Assembly: GCF_008124765.1 (NCBI RefSeq)
Contig: NZ_VNHS01000003.1
Coordinates: 62,001-126,000 of the forward strand
Direction: 5' to 3'
DNA length: 64,000 bases
Source: Paenibacillus methanolicus
Lineage (GTDB): Bacteria > Bacillota > Bacilli > Paenibacillales > Paenibacillaceae
Shown in pieces: positions 27,976 to 36,208 of this stretch. The stretch's first letter is position 1. The number at the start of each line of letters is the position of its first letter. Position numbers and translations under genes: made by a program. Below the pieces are notes generated by a model. That model saw nothing but the letters and a program-made list of their open reading frames with translations. It was not told where the DNA came from and did not search any database.

Positions 27976-28959
27976 ATGAACGAATCCGCTGAACGGATCG
28001 TATCCTTCGATATGCCGGCCATGCCCTACTATGCGGAATGCGGCAAAACCGTCTACGCGCCCGGCGAGCAGCACCCGAACCGGCGGAATCTGGGGCTGTT
28101 CGATCTGCTCGTCGTCGAGAATGGAACGCTGCATATCGGCGAGGAGGAGCGGCAATGGGCGGTGGAAGCCGGCCAATCGCTGCTCCTCCTGCCGGACCGC
28201 TACCATTACGCGGCGAAGCCGTGCGAGACGGCCACCGTCTTCTTCTGGCTTCACTTTCATGCCGCCGGCGCGTGGCGGGAGACGGACGGGATCGAGCCTC
28301 CGCCGCCAGCCTTGCCGGAAGCGGCCGCGGCTTCGCCGGATGCGGCGTATTCGCCATCTTCGCCCTATACCGTGGGCTTGCCCAAATATGCCGCGCTCGT
28401 CTCGCCCAAGCAAACGTTCCTGCAGCTCGAGAAGCTGCTGAGGCTGCATCAAGCCCGGCGGTCGGAGTCGTTCTGGGAGCAGCAGACGCTGTTTCAGCAG
28501 CTGCTGCGCATGTACGACGAGACGTTGAAGCAATCGTCCGCATCGCCCGCGCTTCACGTAGCCGAGCGGACGGAGGCGTACATCAAGCAGCATTACCGGG
28601 AGCCGATCACGAATGCCCGGCTGGGCGAAGCGCTTCATTTTCATCCCGGATACATCGTGCGGTGCATGAAAGAAACATACCGCTGCACGCCGATGGATTA
28701 TTTGCTCTACTACCGCATCGAGCGCGCGAAGCTGCTGCTGCTAAAGACCGAGCTGCCCGTTGCGGCGGTCGCGGAGGCGGTCGGCTTCAGTCAGACGCCG
28801 TATTTCTCCGTCTGCTTCAAGCAGCAGACGGGTCTTGCGCCGCTCCAATTCCGCAAGCAATACTCGCATCCGAAGGGTGCCGCCGCAGGGGATCGGCTAT
28901 TCGGGGAGACCGCCGGGCGCGCGCGCGCCGGGGTACGCGTAGATCAGCTAGAGATGTAG
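27976..28959 (+). CDS. AraC-family transcriptional regulator
   Basis: A 327-residue regulator. The N-terminal half is a cupin-like sensing domain ('LLVVENGTLHIGEEERQWAVEAG', split by residues not shown, and 'LLLLPDRYHYAA'); the C-terminal 100 residues form the AraC DNA-binding domain ('ALHFHPGYIVRCMKETY', 'AVAEAVGFSQTPYFSVCF'). AAAAGGAG lies ten bases before ATG 27976. It is divergent from the GH127 gene across 136 bp, so it most likely senses an arabinose-type sugar and controls that gene. An alanine/proline-rich insert near residues 110-135 separates the two halves. Confidence 0.9.
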   Translation: MNESAERIVSFDMPAMPYYAECGKTVYAPGEQHPNRRNLGLFDLLVVENGTLHIGEEERQWAVEAGQSLLLLPDRYHYAAKPCETATVFFWLHFHAAGAWRETDGIEPPPPALPEAAAASPDAAYSPSSPYTVGLPKYAALVSPKQTFLQLEKLLRLHQARRSESFWEQQTLFQQLLRMYDETLKQSSASPALHVAERTEAYIKQHYREPITNARLGEALHFHPGYIVRCMKETYRCTPMDYLLYYRIERAKLLLLKTELPVAAVAEAVGFSQTPYFSVCFKQQTGLAPLQFRKQYSHPKGAAAGDRLFGETAGRARAGVRVDQLEM

Positions 28960-28983
28960 TCGACAGAAGAGAGGTGCAGCAAG

Positions 28984-30423
28984 ATGTGGAGACCGGACCG
29001 CGCGAGCGATCGTCCGCTATATCAACAAATCGCAACTAATATCGAACAACGCATTTCGTTGGGCGAAATGCCGCCCGGCAGCCCGCTTCCATCGGAGCGC
29101 AAGCTGGCCCAGCAGCTGGGCGTCAACCGGAGCACCGTCATGCAGGCGTACGAGATGCTTCGCGCGTCCGGCTTAATCGAGAGCTTGACGGGAAGCGGCA
29201 CCCGCGTCTGTCGGGATCGAGAGGGCTCGGCGCCGAGGCAGACGCCGAATTGGAGCCGGTACGTGGAAAGCGGAACGCTGCAGCCGAATCTGCCGCTCAT
29301 GCGCCGCATCCGGGAAGGGCTTCAGAGCGGCGTGCCGTTCATTAATTTCGCGGGCGGAGAGCTGGCGCCGGACCTATCGCCGAACGACGCCATCGCGGAT
29401 ATTATGACGAGCCACCCGTTCCGGGAACCGCTCGGCTACGGCAATCCGCAGGGTTACGTACCGCTGCGCGTGGCGCTCGCCTCCTTCCTGCTGGAGCAGC
29501 GCGGCATCGCGGCGACCGACGAATCGATTCTGGTCACCTCGGGCTCGCAACAGTCGTTATATCTTCTTACGCAATGCCTGCTCAATCCCGGCGATGCCAT
29601 CGCGATCGAGAATCCGTCCTACGCTTACTCGCTGGCGATGTTTCACTCCGCCGGCATTCGCTTGTTCGGACTGCCCGTCGATGATGAAGGCGTTCATCCC
29701 GACGGAATCCGTTCGTTGCACAAGCAGCATCGCGTTCGCATGGTGTTGTTGAATCCGAACTATCAGAATCCGACCGGAACGGTCATGAGCGCCGAGCGCA
29801 GAATCGAGGTGCTCGCCTGCTGCGAGGAGCTTGGCATTCCGATCGTCGAAGACGATCCGTTCAGCCTGACCGCCTTCGGCGAACAACCGCCGCCGCCGCT
29901 GAAGTCGCTCGACCGGAACGGAACCGTGCTCTATATCGGCTCCTTATCCAAGATAGCCGCCTCGGGTCTTCGGATTGGCTGGATGGTCGCGCCCCATACC
30001 GTAATCCGACGACTCGCGGACGCGCGGCAGCAGATGGATTTCGGCCTCAGCATCTTCCCGCAATGGATTGCCGCCCGCCTGCTTGATTCCACGTCGTTCC
30101 TGCCCCATATCGAACAATTGAGAATCGCGCTTCGCGATCGACGCGATGTGATGGCTTCGGCGCTGCGGCGCATGCTGCCAGGCGAGATTTCATTCGAATT
30201 GCCGCAAGGCGGGTTGAACCTATGGTGCCGGATCCATGGAGAGGTGAACGATTACGCGCTGCTGGAGAACGGTATCAGGAACGGCGTCGTTTTCGTCCCG
30301 GGCAGCGTCTACGGCGCGGAGCACGGATATGTCCGCCTCTCGTACGCTAGGCCGCCCATGGAGGAAATCGAGATGGGCATCGACAAATTCGCGCAAGCGC
30401 TGTATAAAAGTCTCCGGACGTAA
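28984..30423 (+). CDS. MocR/PdxR-type regulator: GntR helix-turn-helix fused to an aminotransferase fold
   Basis: A 479-residue fusion. Residues 1-75 form a GntR winged helix ('RPLYQQIATNIEQRIS', 'SERKLAQQLGVNRSTVMQAYE'); the rest is a fold-type I aminotransferase domain with the pyridoxal-phosphate lysine in 'GSLSKIAASGLRIGW' and 'NPNYQNPTGTVM' for cofactor and substrate binding. Such proteins act as regulators that bind PLP or an aldimine. It starts 24 bp after the AraC gene on the same strand. Its target is not evident; no PLP biosynthesis gene is nearby. Confidence 0.92.
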   Translation: MWRPDRASDRPLYQQIATNIEQRISLGEMPPGSPLPSERKLAQQLGVNRSTVMQAYEMLRASGLIESLTGSGTRVCRDREGSAPRQTPNWSRYVESGTLQPNLPLMRRIREGLQSGVPFINFAGGELAPDLSPNDAIADIMTSHPFREPLGYGNPQGYVPLRVALASFLLEQRGIAATDESILVTSGSQQSLYLLTQCLLNPGDAIAIENPSYAYSLAMFHSAGIRLFGLPVDDEGVHPDGIRSLHKQHRVRMVLLNPNYQNPTGTVMSAERRIEVLACCEELGIPIVEDDPFSLTAFGEQPPPPLKSLDRNGTVLYIGSLSKIAASGLRIGWMVAPHTVIRRLADARQQMDFGLSIFPQWIAARLLDSTSFLPHIEQLRIALRDRRDVMASALRRMLPGEISFELPQGGLNLWCRIHGEVNDYALLENGIRNGVVFVPGSVYGAEHGYVRLSYARPPMEEIEMGIDKFAQALYKSLRT

Positions 30424-30427
30424 AAAA

Positions 30428-30456
30428 GGCCGTTCCGAATTCGAATCGGAACGGCC
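30428..30456 (-). terminator. Terminator for the small membrane-protein operon
   Basis: GGCCGTTCCGA at 30428-30438 pairs with TCGGAACGGCC at 30446-30456. The A-run at 30422-30427 becomes a T-run on the minus strand, so it chiefly ends the transcript coming from 30924. It also lies right after the MocR gene stop and may stall that transcript. Confidence 0.75.
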
Positions 30457-30546
30457 AGGTCCAATTGCTTTGCTTCCGGAAAGTCCGGATGCAGCATTTG
30501 GCCAGGTCCAATTGCTTTGCTTCCGGAAAGTCCGGATGCGGCATTT
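30453..30546. repeat. 47-bp tandem direct repeat, two copies
   Basis: Copy one is 30453-30499 and copy two 30500-30546, identical except A versus G at 30493/30540. Each contains TTCCGGAAAGTCCGGA, an imperfect inverted repeat. The first copy overlaps the right arm of the terminator stem. No spacer separates the copies. Confidence 0.9.
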
Positions 30547-30563
30547 GGCATAAGTATTCTTGT

Positions 30564-30767
30564 TTACCTATTGATATACCAGATAAGCCCAACGAGGCTC
30601 ACTACGGTTACGACGGCATAAAGAATGGACAGTCTCTTCCATTTGGCGCCGTGCTTGCGGTCGTAATCCGGGTCCTCCGCCTTGTTCTCCTTCGAGAAGC
30701 CGACGGCCAAAGTTGCGACCAGCGCCACCGCGATGACCGCGATAACCAAAATATAACCGATGCCCAT
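30564..30767 (-). CDS. Small two-helix membrane protein
   Basis: A 67-residue protein with two membrane helices (about 3-23 and 47-65) and a charged loop 'KENKAEDPDYDRKHGAKWKR' between them. GGAGG lies ten bases before ATG 30767. It follows a 37-residue membrane peptide by 43 bp and ends before a good terminator, so the two probably form a short operon. I do not recognise the family. The size and pairing suggest an accessory subunit of a larger membrane complex, but nothing nearby identifies it. Confidence 0.7.
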   Translation of the reverse strand: MGIGYILVIAVIAVALVATLAVGFSKENKAEDPDYDRKHGAKWKRLSILYAVVTVVSLVGLIWYINR

Positions 30768-30810
30768 CGTAACGGCACCTCCTGCGCTATTGAGAATGGC
30801 AGCGGAACGA

Positions 30811-30924
30811 TTAGTGCCGCTGTTCGACCAGCTTGTCGTCGTCGCGGATCAAGCCCGAGCCGCCCAGGTAGATAAGCGCGCAGCTTGCAACCATAATCAG
30901 ACTCAAGATTACAATATATGTCAT
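30811..30924 (-). CDS. Tiny 37-residue single-helix membrane peptide
   Basis: An ATG at 30924 opens a 37-codon frame ending at TAA 30811. It encodes one helix ('YIVILSLIMVASCALIYLGG') and a charged tail ('LIRDDDKLVEQRH'). The ribosome site is weak (GCGGGA), and the next gene starts 43 bp on. The hydrophobic-then-charged pattern and operon position argue for a real gene; the family is unknown. Confidence 0.5.
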   Translation of the reverse strand: MTYIVILSLIMVASCALIYLGGSGLIRDDDKLVEQRH

Positions 30925-31173
30925 ATACAATTCCCGCCTTATCGCGATATTATTCGTGCTGACACTCATTGTAAAGGGTTTGGCCTGCGATGCAACGAGC
31001 CAATTTCGCGCTGTTTTGACCCATCCACTTCAACAAAATGACACGTTATGCGAAAAATCGGACCTCTAATTGACCGAAACTAGCGGATTATCCCGAAAGT
31101 ATCTCGCCATTTTGCCGGCTCTTTTCGTCCCTTTGCCGGTTTACGAATCTCTTCCGATTCGATATACTGATAA

Positions 31174-31188
31174 CCGTAAATATTACTA
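31174..31188. promoter_or_regulatory. Zur-box-like site upstream of the YcgR-like permease
   Basis: CCGTAAATATTACTA matches 11 of the 14 defined positions of the Bacillus Zur box TCGTAATNATTACGA. It lies 18 bp before the start codon at 31207, where bound repressor would block transcription. The rest of 30925-31173 shows no gene. Confidence 0.5.
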
Positions 31189-31206
31189 AGTTTAAGGAGG
31201 TAAGCA

Positions 31207-32271
31207 TTGCCTGGTTCCATTGCCAAATACGCGCTGCACGCCATTACGGCCCCGTTGATCCTCCTGTTGTTCTTCACGATGACGGGCCGAGGCGCGTCGT
31301 TGTTCGACTCTTTCGCGTTCACCGCCGCGCAGTGGCATAACATGAAGACGGTGTTCGTCAGCATCTTCCTGGAGGCGCTGCCCTTTATCCTGCTCGGTTC
31401 GCTCGTCTCCTCCGCCCTGCACCTCTATGTATCGGAGGATATGGTGCGCAGATGGCTGCCCCGCAGCCCGCTGCTCGGCATAATCTATGCCTGCGCGCTC
31501 GGCATTCTGCTGCCGATCTGCGAATGCGGCATGATTCCGATCATGCGCAGACTCATTCGCAAAGGCATGCCGGTCTACATCGGCGTCACGTACATACTGG
31601 CCGCCCCGATCATTAACCCGGTGACCTATGCGGCGACCTCGATGGCGTTCCCCGCGAATCCGTCCATGGCCGCGATGCGGCTGGCGCTTGCTTTCGTCGT
31701 CGCCTCCGCCGTCGGGCTCGTGCTGTTCCGAACCGTTCGACGCAATCCGCTGAAGGCGGACGCCGGCGGACAAGCCCCTGCGCATCGTCACGAGCACGAC
31801 CATGACCATGCTCATGGCCATGCCGATACGCACGACCACGAACACGACCATGTTTACGAGTCGGCGGGGCGCAAGGCGGCCGGCGTGTTCACCCATGCCG
31901 CCGACGAATTTTTCGAGATGGGCAAATATTTGATGCTGGGCGCCTTCCTGACCGCATGCGTGCAAACGTTCATCAGCCGGGAAGATCTGCTGACGCTGAG
32001 CGGCGGAACATTCGGCGCGCACGCGTTCATGATGGGCTTCGCCTATCTGATCTCGCTCTGCTCGACGTCGGATGCGTTCATCGCCGCTTCGTTCCGGGGC
32101 ACGTTCCCGCCTAGCGCGCTGCTCGCCTTCCTGGTGTTCGGGCCGATGATCGATTTCAAGAACACGCTCATGCTGCTGTCGGTGTTCCGCGGTCGTTTCG
32201 TCGCGCAGCTGATCGCCCTCGTAACGGCAGCCGTCCTCATCCTGTCCTTGATCCTGAACAAACTGATGTAA
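31207..32271 (+). CDS. ycgR: YcgR/UPF0718-type permease with histidine-rich loop
   Basis: A 354-residue membrane protein of the UPF0718/DUF318 permease family with about eight helices and the conserved 'PICECGMIPIMRRL' and 'SLCSTSDAFIAASF' blocks in the two halves. A cytoplasmic loop at about 194-218 is packed with histidines and aspartates ('HEHDHDHAHGHADTHDHEHD'), a typical metal-binding feature. The start is TTG 31207 after AAGGAGG. It is followed by the YcgQ-type gene, the usual partner. A Zur-like box and the cnt operon next door suggest a role in zinc supply or zinc trafficking; the direction of transport is not shown. Confidence 0.8.
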   Translation: MPGSIAKYALHAITAPLILLLFFTMTGRGASLFDSFAFTAAQWHNMKTVFVSIFLEALPFILLGSLVSSALHLYVSEDMVRRWLPRSPLLGIIYACALGILLPICECGMIPIMRRLIRKGMPVYIGVTYILAAPIINPVTYAATSMAFPANPSMAAMRLALAFVVASAVGLVLFRTVRRNPLKADAGGQAPAHRHEHDHDHAHGHADTHDHEHDHVYESAGRKAAGVFTHAADEFFEMGKYLMLGAFLTACVQTFISREDLLTLSGGTFGAHAFMMGFAYLISLCSTSDAFIAASFRGTFPPSALLAFLVFGPMIDFKNTLMLLSVFRGRFVAQLIALVTAAVLILSLILNKLM

Positions 32272-32301
32272 CCCGGCCGCAAGCCGGAAAGGAGATCGCC
32301 C

Positions 32302-33318
32302 ATGAAGCACATGGCCCCGGCGGATCGCAAAGCCGCCTTCCATCACGTAATGCGCGCCGCGATTCTGATCGGCATCGCGTTCTATATCGTGTACTTGCAA
32401 ACGACCGGCAAGCTGACCCTATATATCGCGCCACGGATGACGATCTATGTGAAGATCGCCTCTCTCGCGCTGTATGTGACGGCCGTCTTCGGCATCTATG
32501 AGGCATTCCGACTGCTGTCCAAGCCTTCTGCCGCTGATTGCGGATGCAGCCATGCGATGCCTTCGTCCACGCTCAGAAGCGCGCTCGCTTATTTGTTGTT
32601 CATCATTCCGCTCGGCATCGCTTTCTTAACGCCGGACACGACGATCGGCAGCGCGATGGCCGCGAACAAGGGAATGACGCTCAGCGCCTCGCAATCGCTG
32701 CAGCAACCAGCCGACGACGGCCAAGCGGCGGAACTGCCGGGCACGGAGGAAAGCGATACCGCGATATCGGAAGACATTGATGCGTCGACAACGGATTCGG
32801 AATTAGCTGCCGAGCCGTCTGACACAACCGCCGCGACGCCATCTCCCGAGTCTGGATCCGCCCCTGCCGCCGATTCGATCGACGCCTTGTTCCCCTCCGA
32901 CGAATATACGATTTCGTATGCGAACCTCGGCAAGAAGCTCTATCAGCAAGAGACCATCGTCGTCGAGGAGAAGCGGTACATGGAAATTTTGACGGCTCTC
33001 GATCTGTTCCTCGACCGATTCGTCGGCAAGACGGTCACGATCGAAGGGTTCGTGTATCGCGACGATACGCTAACGAACAACGCGTTCATCCTCGGCCGAT
33101 TCGCCGTCTCCTGCTGCGCCGCCGATGCGATGCCGTACGGCGTGATGGTCCAGACCGACCACCCCGAGCAGTACGGGAACGATACTTGGCTGCGGATGAC
33201 CGGCACGCTCGCGACGACGACCTACAACGGTAACGAAATTATGCTGCTGCAGGCGTCCAAGACCGAGAAGATCGAGCCCGCGGACGATCCGTACGTCTAT
33301 CCGAACTATGATTTCTAG
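32302..33318 (+). CDS. ycgQ: YcgQ/TIGR03943-type membrane-anchored partner of the permease
   Basis: A 338-residue protein with N-terminal helices (about 12-32, 40-62 and 94-112), a long Ser/Thr/Asp-rich spacer (about 140-195), and a C-terminal external domain with the family's 'GKTVTIEGFVYRDD', 'FILGRFAVSCCAADAMPYG' and 'DTWLRMTGTL'. The adjacent cysteine pair in RFAVSCCAAD is typical of TIGR03943 and may bind metal. GGAAAGGAG precedes ATG 32302. The 30-bp gap to the YcgR-like gene suggests one transcript. The spacer is longer than in B. subtilis YcgQ (about 285 residues in total). Confidence 0.8.
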   Translation: MKHMAPADRKAAFHHVMRAAILIGIAFYIVYLQTTGKLTLYIAPRMTIYVKIASLALYVTAVFGIYEAFRLLSKPSAADCGCSHAMPSSTLRSALAYLLFIIPLGIAFLTPDTTIGSAMAANKGMTLSASQSLQQPADDGQAAELPGTEESDTAISEDIDASTTDSELAAEPSDTTAATPSPESGSAPAADSIDALFPSDEYTISYANLGKKLYQQETIVVEEKRYMEILTALDLFLDRFVGKTVTIEGFVYRDDTLTNNAFILGRFAVSCCAADAMPYGVMVQTDHPEQYGNDTWLRMTGTLATTTYNGNEIMLLQASKTEKIEPADDPYVYPNYDF

Positions 33319-33358
33319 GGCTGCCGCCGTCATATAGCGGTACGGCGCGTTACATTCC

Positions 33359-33411
33359 GAAGACGAAACAACCGGCCTTCCCTTGCGGGAAGAGCCGGTT
33401 GTTTCGTCTTC
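33359..33411. terminator. Bidirectional terminator between ycgQ-like and cntE
   Basis: An 18-bp perfect stem (33359-33376 with 33394-33411) fills the gap between two convergent genes; the loop holds a further small stem (CTTCCC/GGGAAG). It would end both the permease pair and the cnt operon. Confidence 0.85.
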
Positions 33412-33416
33412 ATTCT

Positions 33417-34619
33417 TCATGAAACCGAGGGACTCGCTTCGACTAATCGGGTACGGCGAACATAAGCGAACAGGATCATCGACGCGCCCAACAGCCCGCA
33501 GATCATATACATATTGGAATAGGACGTTAAATCCGCAACCGGTCCCATCAATACGCCGCCCAGCGATACGCCCAAATCCGCCATCGCGACGAAGAGCCCG
33601 ATCAGTACATTGCGACTCGCTTGCGGCAGCACGAACGACAAATAAGTGGTTAGCGTCGGATAGAGCATCGCCTGGGCTCCTCCCATGGCAAGCGCGCCGA
33701 GATAGAAGAAGACGGCGCCTCCGGTCAGCGAGAAGCTGACGCTAGCGGCCGCCACGGTAACCATCAGCATGATGACCATGATGAAGGAGGAATGCCATTT
33801 GCCGTCCGAAGGTATGCGCTTGCGCAGCGTGAACCGCGCCAAGACCAGCGTGCCCGCTTGCAGCATGAGGTAGATCCCGGCATGGCCGCCCTGGACTTCC
33901 GCGGCATATAGCGGGATAAAGGTAGTCACCGACCCGAATACGATGGAAGCCGATAGCATCAGCACGCTGCATGTGAGCAAGTACGGATTCCGGAACAATT
34001 CGCCGAATGACCGAAACGTATGGGCTCCCTGTTTCGATTTATCCGAAGCCGGCTGATCGGCTTTGCGGTGGTCCATCTTGGCGCTATAACCGATTAGTCC
34101 CGTAAACATGGCGAGGGCGATCATCGCCAAGGTAAAATTACTCGTATCTCCCGTCTGCCAAATGCCCAGCGCCAACAACGGTCCCGCAATCCCAGGCATA
34201 TAGGCGCACAACGAGTAAAGCGAGATTCCCTGGGAACGATCCTTATCCGGCAGCGCGTCAATGATGCCGAGCTGTAAAGCCATCGAGAAGAAGGCCGTGC
34301 ATACGCCTTGCAAAATACGCGCGGCAAAATATCCGCCTAACCCCGTGAACGTATACAGGATCAACGCAAGTCCGTTGAGGATCAATATCGTGCGCAATAC
34401 GTTAATCGGACCATATATCTGGATCAAATTCCCTGCCCACGGCCTGAAGAACATTGCGGTAAACAAGTAGGCGCCCATGACGACCCCGATGGTCGTATTA
34501 CTGGCGCCCATAGACTCCCCTTGCAGAGGGATGATGACATTTAATATCGAATTTGCGCTAAAATAGGACAGCGTTAATAGGTACAGCCGTAAAAATGGCC
34601 AAGACAGCGCTCCTCTCAC
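33417..34619 (-). CDS. cntE: MFS exporter of the opine metallophore (CntE-like)
   Basis: A 400-residue 12-helix major facilitator, last gene of the metallophore operon. Membrane segments include 'LYLLTLSYFSANSILNVIIP' and 'MAMGGAQAMLYP'-like stretches in the second half, and the loop between the halves is cytoplasmic and polar (about 200-220). In Staphylococcus aureus the gene at this position exports staphylopine; the same role is inferred from order and family. GTG 34619 follows GGAGGAG at seven bases. It lies 29 bp after cntF. Confidence 0.85.
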   Translation of the reverse strand: MRGALSWPFLRLYLLTLSYFSANSILNVIIPLQGESMGASNTTIGVVMGAYLFTAMFFRPWAGNLIQIYGPINVLRTILILNGLALILYTFTGLGGYFAARILQGVCTAFFSMALQLGIIDALPDKDRSQGISLYSLCAYMPGIAGPLLALGIWQTGDTSNFTLAMIALAMFTGLIGYSAKMDHRKADQPASDKSKQGAHTFRSFGELFRNPYLLTCSVLMLSASIVFGSVTTFIPLYAAEVQGGHAGIYLMLQAGTLVLARFTLRKRIPSDGKWHSSFIMVIMLMVTVAAASVSFSLTGGAVFFYLGALAMGGAQAMLYPTLTTYLSFVLPQASRNVLIGLFVAMADLGVSLGGVLMGPVADLTSYSNMYMICGLLGASMILFAYVRRTRLVEASPSVS

Positions 34620-34648
34620 CGGACTGCTCCTCCTTCATTTCATCCTCG

Positions 34649-35392
34649 TTATGTCATGATCATGCGCAGCAATTTCTTGGCATACGCGGACTGCACGTTC
34701 TTCAGCTGCTCGATCTTCGCCATCTCTTCGATTTGACCGTCCCGAATGATCAGGACGCTGTCGCATAGATAGGCGGCGGCCTGAATGTCATGGGTGATGA
34801 AGATATAGCTCATGTTATATAGTTGTCGCAAGCTTCGAAGCAAGTCGAGTACCTGGATCTGAACCGATCCATCCAAGGAGCTGATCGCCTCATCAAGCAC
34901 AATCAGCTTCGGTTCCGTAGCGACGGCTCTGGCAAGGCTGACGCGCTGCGCCTCGCCGCCGGACAGTTCATGCGGGTACTTCTTGCGGTACGTCGAATTC
35001 AAGCCTACCTGGTGCAAGAGCTGATCGATCTTGTCCTGCACGGCTTGATGGCCGATCTTCCGGAGACGAAGCGGTTCCTTAATCACTTCTTCCACCCTGA
35101 AGAATGGATTCATGGAAGACGTATAGTCCTGAAACACGGCGCTTATGCGACCCGACCTTGCGCCGCGATCCATCACGTTCGCGCCGTCGAACCGAATCGT
35201 TCCCCTTGCCGGCTGCTCGATCCCCAATAGGAGGCGACCCAGCGTCGATTTGCCGCTTCCGCTCTCTCCAATAATCCCGAGGCATTCTCCGTCGCCGCAG
35301 CTAAAGCTGATGTTCTTCAGGACATGCTGGATGTCCCGGGCGAACAAGCCGCCTTTCTTATAGAACTTCTCCACGCCTTCAACGCTCAGCAA
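34649..35392 (-). CDS. cntF: Metallophore importer ATPase CntF-like
   Basis: A 247-residue Opp/Dpp-type ABC ATPase. Walker A '[11 protein letters not shown]', Q-loop 'AVFQDYTSSMNP', signature 'LSGGEAQRVSLARA', Walker B 'LIVLDEAISSLD' and H-loop 'FITHD' are all intact, so it should hydrolyse ATP. It begins at TTG 35392 with GGGAGG eight bases upstream and overlaps the end of cntD by 14 bases, which implies translational coupling. With CntD it would power the CntB/CntC pore. Confidence 0.9.
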   Translation of the reverse strand: MLSVEGVEKFYKKGGLFARDIQHVLKNISFSCGDGECLGIIGESGSGKSTLGRLLLGIEQPARGTIRFDGANVMDRGARSGRISAVFQDYTSSMNPFFRVEEVIKEPLRLRKIGHQAVQDKIDQLLHQVGLNSTYRKKYPHELSGGEAQRVSLARAVATEPKLIVLDEAISSLDGSVQIQVLDLLRSLRQLYNMSYIFITHDIQAAAYLCDSVLIIRDGQIEEMAKIEQLKNVQSAYAKKLLRMIMT

Positions 35393-36203
35393 CGCCCGAA
35401 CCTCCCATCACGCGCTTGAAATGCTGATGCAGCGACTGCTTCGTCGATACCAGATACCGGGTATATTCGTGCTTGGCATCCGCGAATATCGCCTGGCTGG
35501 TCCCTTGCTCCACAATGACGCCGTCTTTCATAACCATAACTTCATCCGAAATTTTCCGGACGACCGCCAAATCATGGGAAACGAAAATCATCGAGCAGCC
35601 CATTCGTTCGCGCAGCTGCATGAACTGATCCACGACCTCGAATTGCGAGATCGTATCCAAGGCCGTCGTCGGCTCATCCGCGACGATCAGATCCGGCTCG
35701 AGCACGATCGCCAGCGCGATCATGACCCGCTGCAGCATGCCGCCCGACAGCTGGTGCGGATACTTATTCATGACCTCCAGCGGGTTTTTCAGCATGACGC
35801 TTCCCATCGCTATCTTCATCTGGAACGTAATCTCGTCCTTGCTCCAGCCAAAATGCCGCCGAAGCGTCTCTTGGAGATGAACGCCCACCACGCAGGAAGG
35901 GTCAAAAGCCCGCATGCCGTTTTGCATGATCATGCACAGCTGCTTGCCCCGCTTCTTCCGCATTTCGCGCTCGGTAAGCCTGCTTAGATTCTCGCCTTTA
36001 AACACAAGATCGCCGGATTGGCGAATGCCCGCTTTGTTCAACCGCATAATGGCTTTGCACGTGACGGACTTGCCGCTTCCGCTCTCGCCGACAATCGCCA
36101 GGCAGCTGCCTGGCTTGACATGAAAGGAGCTGCCCGGGACGATGACGTCGCCGGTGCCGCCGTCCCATATTTTCAAATTCGAAACCTCTAACAGATGCGA
36201 CAC
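35379..36203 (-). CDS. cntD: Metallophore importer ATPase CntD-like
   Basis: A 274-residue Opp/Dpp-type ATPase with Walker A '[13 protein letters not shown]', signature '[14 protein letters not shown]', Walker B '[12 protein letters not shown]' and 'FVSHDLAVV'. The frame stays open far upstream through cntC; GTG 36203 is chosen because it begins '[11 protein letters not shown]', the usual opening, lies five bases past the cntC stop, and follows AGAGGTGG at ten bases. Forms the ATPase heterodimer with CntF. Confidence 0.9.
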   Translation of the reverse strand: MSHLLEVSNLKIWDGGTGDVIVPGSSFHVKPGSCLAIVGESGSGKSVTCKAIMRLNKAGIRQSGDLVFKGENLSRLTEREMRKKRGKQLCMIMQNGMRAFDPSCVVGVHLQETLRRHFGWSKDEITFQMKIAMGSVMLKNPLEVMNKYPHQLSGGMLQRVMIALAIVLEPDLIVADEPTTALDTISQFEVVDQFMQLRERMGCSMIFVSHDLAVVRKISDEVMVMKDGVIVEQGTSQAIFADAKHEYTRYLVSTKQSLHQHFKRVMGGSGVAER

Positions 36204-36208
36204 GTCGC

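Noticed and set aside
30453..30546. Possible CRISPR-like repeat
   Set aside because: Only two copies, directly abutting, with no spacers and no cas genes; it is a plain tandem duplication.
31192..32400. 402-residue minus-strand open frame opposite the YcgR-like gene
   Set aside because: Low-complexity His/Arg/Gln sequence, antisense to a conserved permease; no start site.
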